Origin: Thalassia testudinum
Lineage: Eukaryota; Streptophyta; Magnoliopsida; Alismatales; Hydrocharitaceae
NCBI GenBank assembly: GCA_037157565.1
Contig: JAZHRO010000050.1
Span: forward strand, 44,526,001 to 44,590,000
Direction of reading: 5' to 3'
Length of the DNA: 64,000 bases
The stretch's first letter is position 1. Each line of letters starts with the position of its first letter. This document shows, piece after piece, positions 33,049-43,570 of this stretch. Both the position numbers and the translations under genes were made by a program. The notes beneath the pieces are model-generated. The model made no database searches. It had not been told where the DNA came from and saw only the letters and a program-made list of their open reading frames with translations.

Positions 33049-35428
33049 TGATGAGAACCTCATCATGAGCCCTAACTGGCTCATTTTGACCCAAGAAAGA
33101 GAATAAAAGCTCCTACATAACCTAGAGAAGGGTTTAATTGAAGGAATAAGTGTTCTGAGAAGAAAACATAAAATAAAGGTTAAAACTGTAATTTTACCAT
33201 TGTATTACATAAATAAGATTTCTCAGAGGCAAAACATAGGTCAAATGGTCTGAATAAGATAAAAAGTGGGATGGTTTAATCAGAAATGGGTTTATGTGCA
33301 AACCAGGAATTAAATGACATCTTGTAACCCTAAAATAGACCCATTTAATTGAACAAGGTTTTGGTCAAGATAAAAATCAAGTAAACCCTCTAAAATTCAT
33401 GTAAAAATATCCCCTAGGGTTTAGAACATTCAATTTGGCCTTTGGAACCTAGTTTGACCTAGATTGGGGTCCTAGCACATTAATTAACCTAATTTGGGTT
33501 TTTATGCAAAATGTCCAATCAAACATGGTGAAACCTAAAATCCAACTTCACCATTGGATTCCTTAGGTCAAAATTAGGCTTGTACCAAAATTTGGACCTA
33601 AGGGGAGGTCAGTTTGATCTACTTTGCAAATTAGTACACCCAATTACATTTTGGCCCCTATCTTTTGAAAACCATTACACAAACCCCCCTAGATTTCTCT
33701 CAGAGTTGTTTTGGCCTTAGAATCCCCCAGATTTCATCTCCCCTCTCTCCGGTCAAGTAGCTCGCAAGCTCCGACGATTCTTCCTCCTCCCTCACATCGC
33801 TCTACTACCATACCAGTAGCAGGGTTCACTCTACCCCATCCTCCCGCGTCGCGCTGCACCAGCGCACGCCTTCCTGTCCTCTTCCTTGTCGCCGTTATCT
33901 CCCTCAGGGCTGTCTTCTACGATGGCACAGACGAGCCATCCAGCTCCGCTGCCCCCCTTCACTCCCAACAATCCAGATAAGCTCCCCGTGTTCCACTCTT
34001 TCATTTTCCTCATTCTATTTCACACAACACCCCTCGACCGCCACTGTCTGCCTGCATCTTCCCCATCTCCGGCCACCCTCCGACGAGATGCCTCCGTCAC
34101 TCCGCAACCCCACACGTCTTGCCACCCACTGCACAACCTCCGCCACACTCCTCTGAACATCCTCCACTTGTCCACAGACAGCCTACACCACCACAACCAC
34201 CCCCCGACCTAACCCATCCATTCGGCCATAGAGCGACCTAGGCACGCACGCCTAGGTCACCCCGTAGCCTACCACCGATCACCTCACCTACGCCGTGACA
34301 TGGCAAAGGTCCTCCTATGGTATGATAGAGCTTCAAGCTTCTTTTTGTGCCGTGCAGAGTCTGAGCTCTAGCCACCATTAGCGATGGCTTGAGGAGGTTG
34401 AAAGCTCGCTCCAGGCTGAAGCGCTTTAGGATTCCAGGTCCAACAGGTTTGGGGAAGTCTCGCGCATCCAGTTATCCAAGAAATTGGCGCTGCGAGGCCT
34501 GCAGCTGCTGCAATTTGATGGAAGATCTCCTGCAGGCGTGCGAGCAAAAGCGGTGGAACATTAGTCCCGCCTCTGTAAGCAGTGACCTCTTTGAGTACTT
34601 TAAATTGATTTTGTGATATCGTCGGGTTGCCTCCAATTCACTGGGGTGAGGTCCCTCCTTACCTATGCACGCCTCGTCCGTGAACTAGCCTGCGGACCTG
34701 GTAACATGACTCGATTATCCTCCTGTGCACTCCTCCGCACCACACCCACGCCAGTGCGCCTGGACCCAGGCGCGTGACCCGACCCGATTACCCGGCTCTG
34801 GGAGAGCGTACCGAAGAGAGATTCAGAGAGAGAGAGACGCGTGGGAAGGGTAGGGGAATAGGTTTTGTTGCGTGGTTCTTGTGCAGGAAGAGGACGCTAA
34901 GGAGGAAGTCACAAGAGAAGGATGCAAGTACTTAACCGCTGCAAGCGAAGAAGAAGAAGAAGGACACCCTGTAGCAGAGGTGCGGCAGACGAAGAGAAAG
35001 AAGAAGAGTGAGATCAAGGGGCAGACGAAGAGGAGAAGCAAGAAAGCAAAGGAAGAAAAGGAAGAAAATGAAGAAGAGCAGAAGTGGCTAAGGAAGAAAA
35101 AGAAAAGGAGCAACCATACTTGCAGCAGACCAAATCACCAACAGAAGAAAAGAATCTGAGAGATAACTTTAAGACGTCTGATGCAATATCAGACGTCCAT
35201 TTCTTTTTGAGCAATTTTTTTCATAACATTATCTTGTCATTTCTATTGAACTGGTCATTGCTTTTTATTAAAAAGTTGTGTTCTCAAGTTTTGGAATACT
35301 TAGATTATTCCCTGTGTTCAACCTCGGATACTTTGATTTTCGAGTTATAAATTTTTAGTTGTTTTCGCAGAGAGTTCATCTATATTACAATGAGATATTT
35401 GTTAACACACGATCTAGTCGCGTGAACA
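33049..35428 (+). repeat. 3' LTR of Element III, promoter-deleted
   Basis: 2380 bp, about 304 bp shorter than the 5' LTR. The gap corresponds to about 22820-23138 of the 5' LTR and removes the TATA box. It also contains a short palindrome GACGTCTGAT-gcaat-ATCAGACGTC (35173-35197). Confidence 0.92.
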
Positions 35429-35433
35429 GCTTC

Positions 35434-35647
35434 CCTTCTTCAAGTCCAACTTTAGGCCATCTCCTGAGCTTCTTATTGCCTTCAAACCAAATAGTACACT
35501 AATCAACACATTATTGCATTATTTCATTGATATCTAAGTAAAGTAGAAAAGATGCAATGTATGCTACTAGTGCATGAATTATATTACAATTATGCTAAGT
35601 TCTAACTCAATTCCCGTCATTTAAGTCGTATGATTGCTATGCAATCA
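35434..35647 (-). mobile_element. Old family-A LTR fragment (copy A2), terminal part
   Basis: Minus-strand start of a family-A LTR (TGATTGCATAGCAATCATA read from 35647). Continues at 22175 once Element III and its TSD are removed. Confidence 0.8.
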
Positions 35648-35689
35648 GGCATTGGGGTAGGTTAAGGGGTTGTGGAGGGTTGGGGTGGG

Positions 35690-36986
35690 TGTTTGAAATT
35701 AGGGAAGACCTACATTTAAAACATTTATGACAAAAATACCACATCAATGAACATTATTGAGGCAAAACAATACTAAGGCCAATATACTATTAAGACCATC
35801 AAGCCAGCACCATCAGCATCACCACAGCTTGACACATTCAAGACACAACATACCATTGTTGATCAATCAAAAAAAATGACATGGGTTAAAACAATAGTAA
35901 GATCATCATCATGCTCGATCCACGAGGAATAGGAACAACTTGTCTCAATCATGGACAAAACTGAGCATGAATTAAGAAATCTCTTAAGACCAACATCATC
36001 GCTGTTGTTCATGAACTCAAGGGTAAAACATATGGTGGCAGTGAGAGAACCAAAAACCATTGAAGAGAGGACTTGATCTCAAGAACCACAAAAGAGGACT
36101 TTTCAAATCTATGCCCAATGAGGAAAAATTGAGAGAGAAAATAGAAAGGATAGGGGAGGAGAGAGGTATAGCATTGGGGAGAGTGCTCCCCCTAATGCAA
36201 TGGGGACGGTGGCAGCGGTAGTCGGCTGATGAGGAGGGCTAACAGACATCTAGTTGAGAGCTAGGGCTAGCTGGCGGAGAGGTTTGGCCATCGGGGTGGA
36301 GGTTTGGATGCCTAGATTTGGGGATTTTGGGAAGTTAGGGCAAGGGGTTTGAAGTTGGTCCCATGGGGTGTAGATAAGTCCCCTTGAAGTTGGACTTATT
36401 TACAAGAAGAACCACTCAAATTAGGAACAACAAGGTGTGGAGTTTCCAGTAATTAGACGTTCGATGTTTGGTCATACTTTTGGCAGTCGATTGTAGGGAG
36501 ACACCAAGTACCAAGTTCCACCCAAGTTTAGGTCATCATTTGATTTTCTTATTAGGCATCTAGAGTTTGAGTATTAGACACCTAGACTGTGAACCTAGGA
36601 GGTACTGATATTTTGACTCAAACCCAGGTTGTCATCCATTTCTTGGAGTAATCGGATGTCAGGCCTATGTTTTAGATGTCTAATGATCGATAAATGGTTT
36701 AAATATAAATTCAAAATATGGTTGTCTGATAGTGTAGACGTCTAATGATCGATATATGGTTTAAATTTAAATTCAAAATATGGTTATCTAGATTAAGGGC
36801 TAGATGTCTGATGACCAAAAATCAGTCTTACTTGAAATCAAGGATTGGTTGTCAAATTAGAACGTTAGATGTTTGCTTTCCAAAGATAACCCGTCTAACC
36901 AATGTGTCAGACGTCTGATATTGCACATATTGTGTGGATTAATTTATGAACTAATTTAAAGGAGTCCTGACTTGATCAAGTCAACA
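35690..36986 (-). repeat. Candidate 3' LTR of a Ty1/copia element
   Basis: Minus strand starts TGTTGACTTGATCAAGTC at 36986 just after a purine run (ATTGAAGGAA) and ends ...TTTCAAACA at 35690. It lies directly downstream of a copia RNase H. It contains GACGTC at 36737 and 36910 and a ~60-bp tandem duplication at 36675-36790. The ends are inferred because the partner LTR is missing. Confidence 0.5.
36675..36790. repeat. Two-copy direct repeat, period about 60 bp
   Basis: Copies share ATGGTTTAAAT and AAATTCAAAATATGGTT with a GTCTAATGATCGATA prefix, at about 36675-36730 and 36737-36790. Confidence 0.7.
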
Positions 36987-37069
36987 TTCCTTCAATGTTC
37001 ATTGACACACAATACTCAATCTTAACACTTTAAATCCTTCAAATATCAGAAAGCTTACATATGCCTACT

Positions 37070-37494
37070 TTTCTATGAATAATATTAAATTGATCATAGT
37101 TCAAAGGTTTAGTAAAAATATTAGCCAATTGCAATTCAACATAAATAAATTCAACCTCAATTTCTCCTTGGAGTATATTATTCCTCAAAAAATGATGTCT
37201 AATAACAATATGCTTTGTTCAGGAGTGATGTACAGTGTTCTTTATAGGTTGATAGCACTATTATCACGTAATATTTTTATCTCACTAAATGTCAAATCAA
37301 AATCCTTCAAAGTATTTTTCATTTATAAAATTTGGAAACATGTTAGAGCTGTGGCTATGTACTCTCCCGCCATAGTTGATAATGCTACACTAGATTATTT
37401 CTTTGAGAATCGAGAGACTAGCGAATCGCCTAAGAACTGGCATGTCCCACTATTACTCTTTCTGTTAGTGCGGCTACCTGTGTAGTCTGCATTG
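37070..37494 (-). pseudogene. Ty1/copia RNase H remnant
   Basis: Minus-strand translation has the copia RNase H order: YSNADYTGSRTNRKSNSGTC, then FLGDSLVSRFSKK, ALSTMAGEYIATAL, and the C-terminal region matching the LADIFTKPL motif in degraded form. At least three stops. Downstream part of the pol whose RT follows at 37495-38660. Confidence 0.8.
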
Positions 37495-38660
37495 CTATAG
37501 GCTACTAAGTTGAAAGTGGTACTCCAAGGATAGAATAAGCCATAATCTAAGGAGTTTATAAGGTATTAAATTTTTTTTTTTTATGGCATTTAAATGAGAT
37601 TGCTTTGGGTTAGCTTCAAACCTAGCACATACACAAGTACTAAACAATATATCCGGTCTACAAGCAGTTAAATACAATAATGAACCTATCATACCGCGAT
37701 AAAGTTTTTGATCGATAAGTGTACTTGTTTCATCCAAGTTAAAGGGTGTAGAAACATTCATAGGAGTGTTCTTTCTCTTGCTCTTGTCCATCCCGAATCT
37801 CTTCAACATTTCCTTTGTGTACTTAGCTTTGTTCACAAAGGTCTTGTATTCGACTTGAGTGATTTGTAAGCCCAAGAAGAATTTGAGCTCACCCATCAAA
37901 CTCATCTCAAATTGTTCTTGCATTAATTTAGAGAATTCTTGAAAAAGTGTTTCATTAGTAGCTCCAGATAATATGCCATTAACATAAAATTGAACTAATA
38001 GAATATCTTTTTCTTTCCTTTCTATAAAGAGGGTTGAATATGTTTCTCCTATGACAAAATTTTCCCTTAACAAGTATTCTTTGCACCTCTCATACGAAGC
38101 TCTTGGAGCTTGCTTATGTCCATATAGTGCCTTATTTAGCTTGTAGACAAAATCTGGGTTGTCATGAGATTCAAAATCGGGGGGTTATTTTACAAAAACT
38201 TCCTCCTTAATGAAACTGTTAAAAAATGCACTCTTAACGTCCATTGAAAGAGCTTAAAGCCAAAAAAGGCGGCATAAGCAAGAAGCATGCAAATTGACTC
38301 GAGACTAGCCACAGGTGTGTAGGTCTCATCAAAATCAATGCCTTCCTCTTGATTATATCCTTGTGCTATTAGTCTAGCATTTTTACGTACAAATTACTGT
38401 ACCCGATTCATTCAACTGATTTCAAAAAATTTATTTTGTCCTATCACTGTTTGCCCTTCATGCTTGGGTACTATGTCCTAAACTTGGTTCCTTTGGATTT
38501 GGTTGAGCTCCTCTTGCATAGCCATCAACCAAGGCTTACTAGAGCACGCTTCCTCAACACTCTTCAGTTCGACTCGAGATACAAAAGAGAAGTAGCCAAA
38601 AGAACAATTAAAGTGAGACCAGGTTTTAACACTATTCGAAACACTTCTGATGATTTGACT
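37495..38660 (-). pseudogene. Ty1/copia reverse transcriptase remnant
   Basis: Order visible on the minus strand: AMQEELNQIQRNQV, ARLIAQGYNQEEGIDFDETY, KALYGHKQAPRASYERC, LLVQFYVNGILSGATNE, ELKFFLGLQITQ and GSLLYLTACRPDILF. The catalytic YVDD box reads YVNG, so both Asp residues are lost. 37495-38073 is open; the upstream part has several stops. It belongs to a different superfamily from the gypsy elements around it; the lineage within copia is not assigned. Confidence 0.85.
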
Positions 38661-39179
38661 TTCAGGATGATCCCTTTGAAAAATCTAATCTGTTGGAAGA
38701 TTATGGATGCTTGAATCCTTTATGTTAGACACATCGATAAATGACTCACCCTCATCATCTTCAATCACTTGGTCTATTGAAGAGAATTTAGGTGACTCAT
38801 TAAAGGAGACATGGAGACTCTCTTCTACTATCAATGTGGTCTTGTTAAAAATTTGGTATGCCTTACTACATGAAGAACAACCGATAAAGATTACTTCTTC
38901 ACCTCTGGCATCAAACATATCCAAATTAATTCAATTATTCAAGATAAAACAATGGCACCCAAAAACCTTAAAATAGTTTATTTTGTGTATCTTCTCATAA
39001 TATGGTTTAAAATATGCTTTTTGCAAACCGAATCGAATTAAAATGTGATTCAACATGTAACATGTCATGTTAACCACCTCGGCCCAAAAATACTTCGGAA
39101 AGCCGAAGTCTATAAGCAATGTACAAGGATACTCATGGAGAGTGCGGTTCTTTCTCTCTACTACCTCATTTTGTTAGTG
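38661..39179 (-). pseudogene. Ty1/copia integrase C-terminal part and linker, truncated
   Basis: Minus strand from 39175 reads QNEVVERKNRTLHE (the end of the integrase core, holding the catalytic Glu), then FGFPKYFWAEVVNMTCYMLN and, in 38685-38924, EVIFIGCSSCSKAYQIFNK. The N-terminal integrase, protease and gag are absent. The break at about 39179 coincides with the start of another LTR-like sequence. Confidence 0.82.
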
Positions 39180-40082
39180 TGATGGCCCAAGTCCCGCTAA
39201 TCGACAAAACTCTAGTGTCCTTGCGCTAACAAATGGTATAATCCAACCACAATATCACAGTCACCCAGTACATAGTCATAGAACATCAATAGCCAAACAT
39301 TCATTCATAATGTATTAAATGAAAATAAATAAAAGTATTGTCAACATAATAAAATCTACCATAGAAAATAGAAAGGTAAAGAGTGCTAAAGTGCTCATAT
39401 AATCACCAAAAGATAGGAATTAAAAGTCTAATAGCGGAAAAAAACAAAGCAAAAGAGACACTAGCCCAGAACTGACCGTCTCCTCAAGTACGACCCAATC
39501 CACGGTGGACGGACCGACAACAGCCGCTGCACCCTATTGTTCAGCAACACCTGAGTATGAAACCCATGAAACATGCCAGTAAAAACTGAGTAGAGTAGAA
39601 TAACTATGACAAAGTAACAACAACGACAAAGTAAAAGAAAGAGGGCTTTGTATCAACAGTTAATTCATTTAGGAATTATTATTTATCCAATGCCGTTTAT
39701 GGATTTAGCCCACATTATTATAGTCCACAATCTGTTAATTGATGTCTCAGGGCATAAGACAATCTCGTGTAACTTCTTATGGTGCAAGACCGGTACAAGC
39801 CATCCTTCTGGCTAAGAAGAGGGCTTATACCCATCAAGTCACTCTCTGTTACCCTAGGGTCATTGCGGAAAAGGGTGGTGGCTACGTCATGTAGTGTGAA
39901 CACATACAAGAGCTATGCATGCTGAACCATAGACAACTAATGACCCACCCACTAGACAAGAAAGAAACCACTCCCAAACCTCGAGTCATGCATCCCTCTA
40001 TCCTAGTTGGCTGCTAAGCTTAACCAAAGAGTCCTAGGGAGGCCAGCAACTCCCTAAACCAACCTAGAACTGGTCTAATAGA
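39180..40082 (-). mobile_element. LTR-like sequence of uncertain family, part 1
   Basis: Begins TGATGGCCCAAGTCC at the abrupt end of the copia integrase. No coding potential. It has the look of a long LTR read on the minus strand, perhaps chromovirus-like, but no paired end or duplication was found. Interrupted at 40083 by a family-E solo LTR. Confidence 0.35.
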
Positions 40083-41461
40083 TGATGTGAGAAATACACG
40101 GTTTGTTAAATGATGTAATTAGTGTCATTGTAATGCGTAAATTTGCAATCAAACTTTTACATTTATAATACCTAGATAGTGGAGTATCTAAGGTTGTCCA
40201 AGGATGCCAATTTGTTAGTCACATGAAATGGTTCTCACTCTCGCCTCTCAAATCAATACATATCTTTTTGTATTTTTGATTTTGTTGTTTTATGGTTTTC
40301 AGAAACAAACAGGTTTTGTGATGCGAAGATTAACTATGCTAACGACTACACCTATCACTAAACCTAAGTGACAAGAATAGAACTCTCTCTTCTAAGCTCA
40401 CCCTAGGCAAGTTTACCTAGGGTAGTTGGAAGAGAGTGTAGTGTGCACTATAACTAGAACAACCTGGAAAACACACTGACTAGAACATGAGAATTGGAAG
40501 GCAAAATAAATCTTGTATTATTAGAAAGAGAAGCACATGTAGTGGAATGCTTCATGCAAAACAACATATTACTAGCTAATACAAAAATAAAATAAAATGG
40601 AAGATAGAAGAAGATAATCCTCCGGTTGAAGCTCGAAATAATCTTCGCTTTGACCTTCGTAGCTCCTAGGCTTGAAGAGGATGTTCCCTCACTCTTTCCT
40701 TCAATTGGTTCTCCTCCTAGGTGCTACTCAAAGAGTGGACATCCACCCTAGATTCCTCCATAATGCCTGGCCATCCTCCTTGGATGAAGAGCTCCTCCTC
40801 CTTGGCATGGCACAAGGGAGAGGAAGAAGAGGAAGAAGGCACCAAGGGGGCGGGTAGGTCGCCCCCTTGATCTTCTTCTCTCCTTCTTCTCCTTTGCCGT
40901 AGGTTTAGGTAGCTATGGTGGAACTAAAACTAAGGGTGAAGATGATGATATGGTGGTGGTTAGATGGGGTATTAATAGGAATGGAGAGGGGGTTGGTTGG
41001 CGTGGATTGATGTAGGGTTGGGATTAGGTTTAAGGAGGTGGTTATGGGATGAATGGCTAGATTTAGGTGGCACCACCTAAAGGGATGCTAGGGTTGGTGG
41101 TTATGGGTTGGAGGTTACCTTTGGTGGACGTCCATGGGTGTAGGAATGTGTGCATTTGGCACCAAAGGAGAGTAGGTTCCAGAAGGATTGGTTTTGGAGG
41201 GAAAAGGGATGGTTGGGATGAATTGGGAGGTGATGTGTAGGGTGGAGATAGCTTGGTGTTTTGGTGCCAATTGGAGGGTGGTTAAAGGGTGGTTTTGGCA
41301 CCAATTGTTGGTGTCTTTTGGTGGTGGTTGAGGGACCAAAGGGTGCCTAGTTTTGGCACCAAAAAGGATTGGGAATAGAGGAGCTTAGGTGGACTAGGTT
41401 TAGGGATAGTAGGTGGAGCTAAAGTAGGTGGGTTTTAGAGTTATGTAGGGATGCCAGGAGG

Positions 41462-41519
41462 TGGACTAGCTAATCTAAGCTAGCTAAGCTAGCTTAGCTA
41501 GCTTAGATTAGCTAGTCCA
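41462..41519. repeat. 58-bp perfect palindrome
   Basis: The two 29-bp halves, 41462-41490 and 41491-41519, are exact reverse complements with no spacer. Made largely of AGCT and TTAGCTAA-like words. Copy E2 keeps only an 18-bp palindrome at 62836-62853. Confidence 0.92.
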
Positions 41520-42130
41520 GCTTAGCTAGTAGATCAGTAGGGTAGGAGACAGAGGGAGCTAGGGTTTTGAGGGTGATGAGTTGGAGGAAGCTGTCTTGAG
41601 TTGCATTGAAGCTGGTGGCTGCAGAAGAGAGCTGCAAGGAGCTACCTTAGCTGGCTTCGCTTTCTAGTTCTTTACTAGCTACTAAGCCAAGTTAAGATGT
41701 GCTGCCATTTACTGATGTGAGCTGAGGTAAGCTAGGTTTGATCTTCTTGGAGATTATCAAGCTAGCTGGAGTAGCAAGCTTAAGTTGAGCTGAGTTGAGC
41801 CTCCGGGAGCTAGACTTGAGCTGGCCTGAGCTGGTTACGGTCATCTTCAGTTGACCAGGTCTAGTTAGTAGCTAGTCCTAGTCAGGTTGAGCTTCCAGTG
41901 AACTCTTCTGAGCTAGAGGAGCTGGAATGGGGCTAGGATCAACTATCTCGAGCTAGTTTGAGCTGCCATCCAGCTGAGGTGAGCTGAATGGAGTGGAGCT
42001 GAGCTGAACTAGCTTGAGCTACCATTCAGTTGAGGTGAGCTAAATTGATCTAGCCAGAATGAGCTAAGATCCAGCTAGACTGAGCTAGGATCCAACTGGA
42101 ATTAGTTGGAATCTAGCTGAAATGAGCTTC
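41465..42130. repeat. AGCT-rich degenerate tandem tract in LTR E1
   Basis: The tetramer AGCT recurs every 10-20 bp in words such as GAGCTGAGCTGA and CTAGCTTGAGCTGCC. The inverted counterpart in copy E2 is at about 62195-62900. Confidence 0.85.
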
Positions 42131-42353
42131 TTCATCTTTTTCCTTCCTAAGTGCCACGGTATGTGGGATCTGACTCTCTACTTATCCTTGACACTCAAAT
42201 AAACACATCAAAAATATAATATAATGCAATGAATGCTTATCCTAAGTGAATGCCTAACTGTAACCTGAAAAACCCATTTACGGAGATAAAACTCTAAGAG
42301 CTAGATCTGTTTTAGGGCATAAGAATGATGATAAACTGGTGTTTATCAATAGA

Positions 42354-43116
42354 CCAAAGCTGCAACCAAATCTGACAAGTATCAAGCTAAAACCAGTTAT
42401 CCATCCTCTAAGTCCCAACCAAACTGTCGTATTGATTATTTAATAAATTACATATAACTATATCATTTATTGTCATCAACCCAAACCATATGAACAATTT
42501 TACTTATTAAGTCTAGGATTACTAGATAATCACATTATCCCCCAACATATCAGTTTACAAGTAGTTTCCAAATTATGCCAATGGTCCCATATTATTTATC
42601 ACTTAATGAACACAACAGAACTTGTTCACAGAAAATAGAGTTCGTTTCATGCATGCGATGATAGGGGTATATTAGATCACTTAATTTTATTCAATCTCAT
42701 AACATTGTGGTATTTCATATTAAGTACCCAAAAATCAGAGTGAAATACTCAACTAGGGTTCCAACTTAGAAAAAGAGGGATTCACTCCAACCCATGAGAC
42801 AGGTGGGAAGAAAACCACACAAGACAAGTTCATAATTACATGAAAATGAATCAGAGATACAAGGAGGATAAAATACTCTACCCAACGTCACCAGAGGGTC
42901 ATGGTGAGTCTGAACTGTGTGCATGGGATCTGGGGGTAGTCACCACACCTGCCTCTCAATCTACGTGCGCACCGAAGACAAATCCAAATTCACATGGACC
43001 AAAAATAAGGTAGGAATCACTTAGGAATGTTTATGATTTTTCACTAAGGAAATAGTACTAAAATTAGAAATAAATGTTACCAAAGAGTAGTACTCATTGA
43101 GACGATTCCAATGGTA
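42354..43116 (-). mobile_element. LTR-like sequence of uncertain family, part 2
   Basis: Continuation of 39180-40082 on the other side of the family-E solo LTR, as shown by the ATAGA duplication. AT-rich, no ORF worth keeping. Right end uncertain. Confidence 0.35.
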
Positions 43117-43226
43117 CCTTATTTGTTGAAATCCGACATCGGGAAGGCCTCGAGCCGCTTAAAATAATGTGAAGGGGTTCCAGAGCAGACTAGAGTGGTC
43201 GGTTCAAGCGAACCGACCATGCCTCT
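43117..43226 (+). mobile_element. Possible start of a copia-type LTR, truncated
   Basis: TGTTGAAATCCGACATCGGG is a typical opening of plant copia LTRs. A perfect 10-bp-arm hairpin TGGTCGGTTC-aagc-GAACCGACCA follows at 43196-43219. Cut at 43226 by the family-D LTR. Short, so uncertain. Confidence 0.4.
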
Positions 43227-43570
43227 TGATCAAGCGTGTTTTCACAAGGAAAAGTTTGGGTTTTGAGAAACCCCATCATCATAGTCGTAAAACTCGCCAT
43301 CAAATAAAATTTACCGAAACTCGAAAGGGAGTCCCGGGTCGAACACGGGGAGGTGACATTTGTTTCTTGAAATCCGTGTTTCAATTTGTTCCTTTTTGGT
43401 ATTTTTAGGTTTTATTGTTTTTTTGTATTTTAGGAGAATGGTAAAATCACTTGTAATAAAAAGAATTGCTTGAAGCGAAATAATTTTTGTTGCAATAACA
43501 ATAAACTAAACAAACTAAAAGAGATGAGGGTGAGAGGAAATCTTCCAAAGTGGATGTTTGGTGAGACGAC
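43227..43570 (-). mobile_element. Family-D LTR, copy D2, left part
   Basis: Aligns with 20069-20415 of LTR D1 (for example GAGTCCCGGGTCGAACAC against GAGTCCCAGGTCGAACAC). Interrupted by Element IV, whose TSD is ACGAC (43566-43570); continues at 61548. Confidence 0.8.

Larger units (their letters stand above)
22176..35428 (+). mobile_element. Element III: complete Athila-like Ty3/gypsy retrotransposon (family B)
   Basis: 13,253 bp with LTRs at 22176-24859 and 33049-35428, a perfect TSD GCTTC (22171-22175 and 35429-35433), a tRNA-Asp-type PBS and a polypurine tract. Order: leader, gag, protease, RT, RNase H, zinc-finger integrase, 3' tail. gag to RT stays in one frame from 25815 to about 29600 with 14 nonsense codons and no frameshift. 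A small deletion near 29602 shifts the rest. The 3' LTR has lost about 0.3 kb including its TATA box. It inserted into the old family-A LTR. Confidence 0.95.
40083..42348 (-). mobile_element. Solo LTR, family E (copy E1)
   Basis: 2266 bp with TG...CA ends and a perfect TSD ATAGA at 40078-40082 and 42349-42353. Its minus strand aligns with 61979-64000. Contains an AGCT-rich tract (about 41465-42130) and a 58-bp perfect palindrome (41462-41519). No PBS or polypurine tract adjoins it. Confidence 0.85.

Noticed and set aside
35648..35662. Plus-strand polypurine-like GGCATTGGGGTAGG beside the old family-A LTR
   Set aside because: The neighbouring LTR is on the minus strand, so a plus-strand tract there has no partner; probably coincidence.
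40672..40857. 61-residue frame in solo LTR E1, with short frames at the matching place in E2
   Set aside because: Frames do not correspond between the copies and lie in LTR sequence.
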